This document shows, piece by piece, positions 6,239 through 7,015 of a stretch of 7,015 nucleotides of DNA. Where the stretch lies: contig RFPF01000159.1 in assembly GCA_009926295.1 (NCBI GenBank), positions 1-7,015 of the forward strand, read 5' to 3'. This DNA is from Planctomycetia bacterium. GTDB lineage: Bacteria > Planctomycetota > Planctomycetia > Pirellulales > UBA1268. Below the pieces are notes generated by a model, which was not told the DNA's origin, made no database searches, and saw nothing but the letters and a program-made list of their open reading frames with translations. The translations under genes were made by a program, and so were the position numbers. Within the stretch, counting starts at the first letter, position 1. The number at the start of each line of letters is the position of its first letter.

Positions 6239-6256
6239 CGGGACCGCGGACCAGAT

Positions 6257-6751
6257 TCACCCGCCGATCGCGGCGAGCGCTTCCCTGGCAAGCCGGGCGA
6301 GACGCGGGTCGGGTGCGGCCGCCGCCCGTTCCAGCGCGGGTCTGGCGGCCGCCGCGCCGGGGCCGATTTTTCCGAGCGCCCACGCGGCCCGCTCCGCCAC
6401 CGCGGGATCGCGGCCCGATTCGAGGCCGGCCGCGAGCGCGGCCGTCGCTTCCGCCGCAGCCCCCCCAGATCGCCCGAGCAGAGTGGTCGCCCAGTAGGCG
6501 ACGAGCGGATGGCCGTCGCCGGCGAGCGGGATCAGCGCGGCGACGTCCCCGGCCGGCGGCGGGCCGAGTTCCTCGAGGGCCGCCACGGCCCACTCCCGCA
6601 CCCGCTCGTCTCCGTCTCCACAGGCCCTCGTCAACGGCACCGCGGCGGCGGCGGCATCCGTGCCGGCGCGGCAGAGCGCCTCGGCGGCCTCGGCCCGCGC
6701 CTCGGGGTCGTGGCCCGAGAGCGTCGCCACGAGTGCTTGGATGTCGGGCAT
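6257..6751 (-). CDS. Small HEAT-repeat protein
   Basis: This 164-residue, alanine-rich protein is built of four to five HEAT/PBS-lyase-type helical repeats. Units start near residues 3, 34, 70, 104 and 136, with recurring patterns such as D-x-x-A-R-x-x-A-A-x-A-L (15-26), DERVREWAVAALEEL (48-62), HPLVAYWATTLL (81-92), DPAVAERAAWALGKIG (115-130) and DPRLARLAREALAAIG (148-163). It has no signal peptide, membrane segment or catalytic motif, so it is probably a cytoplasmic protein-binding scaffold; the partner is unknown. Start ATG 6751 has a strong GGAGGG six bases upstream, the clearest ribosome binding site in the window. It precedes the secreted nuclease gene and may be co-transcribed with it. 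I do not recognise a specific orthologue. Its function beyond repeat-mediated binding is not inferable. Confidence 0.82.
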   Translation of the reverse strand: MPDIQALVATLSGHDPEARAEAAEALCRAGTDAAAAAVPLTRACGDGDERVREWAVAALEELGPPPAGDVAALIPLAGDGHPLVAYWATTLLGRSGGAAAEATAALAAGLESGRDPAVAERAAWALGKIGPGAAAARPALERAAAAPDPRLARLAREALAAIGG

Positions 6752-6776
6752 GCGATTCCCTCCGCGTGTGGCGGCA

Positions 6777-6806
6777 AGTATCGTGGGCCCGATGCATTCC
6801 GGGCAA
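6777..6806 (-). promoter_or_regulatory. Candidate promoter for the HEAT-repeat/nuclease unit
   Basis: On the minus strand TTGCCC (6806-6801) is followed by an 18-base spacer and GATACT (6782-6777), each a 4/6 match to the sigma-70-type boxes. Predicted transcription start is about 20 bases upstream of ATG 6751. The same GATACT -10 with 18-bp spacing appears before nagA. This is consensus matching by eye only; the gap is 81 bp between divergent genes, so some promoter must lie here or nearby. Confidence 0.35.
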
Positions 6807-6832
6807 CCGCGGGGCGGCCGTCGGCTCTCACC

Positions 6833-7015
6833 ATGAACCTCTCCAGGGCTGCCTTCATCGTCGGCGAGATCGCGTTTTTGGCGGTCGTGCAGGCGGGTGG
6901 CGGGCCGCCGTGGACGATCGTGGCGATGCCCGCCTTCGTCGCGCTGTCGTTCCTCGGCCCGGGCCTTCCCGCGCTGCTCCTCGTCGCACCGAGCCTCGGC
7001 TGGCTGGCGGCCGCC
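6833..7015 (+). CDS. Hydrophobic protein of unknown function, N-terminal part (runs off the right edge)
   Basis: The frame is open from ATG 6833 for 61 codons to the window edge. The translation begins MNLSRAAFIVGEIAFLAVVQ and contains two likely hydrophobic segments (about 5-20 and 28-51) separated by a short GGGPPW linker, consistent with an integral membrane protein. No family motif is recognisable in this fragment. It is divergent from the HEAT-repeat gene across 81 bp. The ribosome binding site is poor, so the start could lie elsewhere. Codon use matches the neighbours, which supports it being real coding sequence. Confidence 0.5.
   Translation, partial: MNLSRAAFIVGEIAFLAVVQAGGGPPWTIVAMPAFVALSFLGPGLPALLLVAPSLGWLAAA

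Noticed and set aside
4206..6806. Very long minus-strand open frame (about 866 codons) across nagA, nagB, the nuclease and the HEAT gene
   Set aside because: It runs antisense or out of frame to genes with clear family motifs. Its translation is arginine- and glycine-rich, low in complexity and without motifs, as expected for shadow frames in GC-rich DNA.
1..7015. CRISPR array, tRNA, rRNA, insertion sequence ends or prophage genes
   Set aside because: I found no regularly spaced repeats, cloverleaf-like segments, transposase motifs or terminal inverted repeats on reading either strand.

Overview
The window is about 7 kb of very GC-rich, densely packed bacterial DNA. Every gene uses high-GC codons and long antisense shadow frames occur throughout. 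The gene content (NagA/NagB pair, a pentameric-channel-like protein, a Tat-like metallophosphoesterase, HEAT repeats, a secreted DNase I-like nuclease) is compatible with a free-living member of Planctomycetota or a similar high-GC environmental lineage. No rRNA or other phylogenetic marker is present, so this placement is only an inference. I see no tRNA, rRNA, CRISPR array, transposase or phage gene.

Layout from left to right. (1) 1-1156, minus: an open frame that runs off the left edge. It encodes a signal peptide, the extracellular domain of a pentameric ligand-gated ion channel-like protein and three transmembrane segments. It then continues in frame, without a fourth membrane segment, into the catalytic-domain start of a BirA-type biotin-protein ligase. 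(2) 1247-3453, minus: a two-gene unit made of a CPA2-type cation:proton antiporter followed by an exported calcineurin-like metallophosphoesterase. The two are 11 bp apart, or overlap by 4 bp if the alternative GTG start is used. (3) 3565-5255, plus: nagA and nagB, translationally coupled through an ATGA overlap and divergent from the antiporter. (4) 5252-6751, minus: a small HEAT-repeat protein followed by a secreted DNase I-like endonuclease/exonuclease/phosphatase-family protein. The nuclease converges on nagB, and the two stop codons share one CTAG. (5) 6833-7015, plus: the start of an unidentified hydrophobic protein that runs off the right edge.

Functionally, nagA/nagB form an amino-sugar catabolic pair: GlcNAc-6-phosphate to GlcN-6-phosphate to fructose-6-phosphate plus ammonia. 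NagA is reduced to the catalytic barrel, and NagB has conservative changes at two active-site acids. The nuclease and phosphoesterase are both exported, which suggests extracytoplasmic nucleic-acid or phosphate scavenging. The antiporter probably handles ion or pH homeostasis. The observations most worth a second look are the channel/BirA in-frame joint (real fusion, decayed gene or assembly chimera), the barrel-only NagA, and the close resemblance of the secreted nuclease to animal DNase I.
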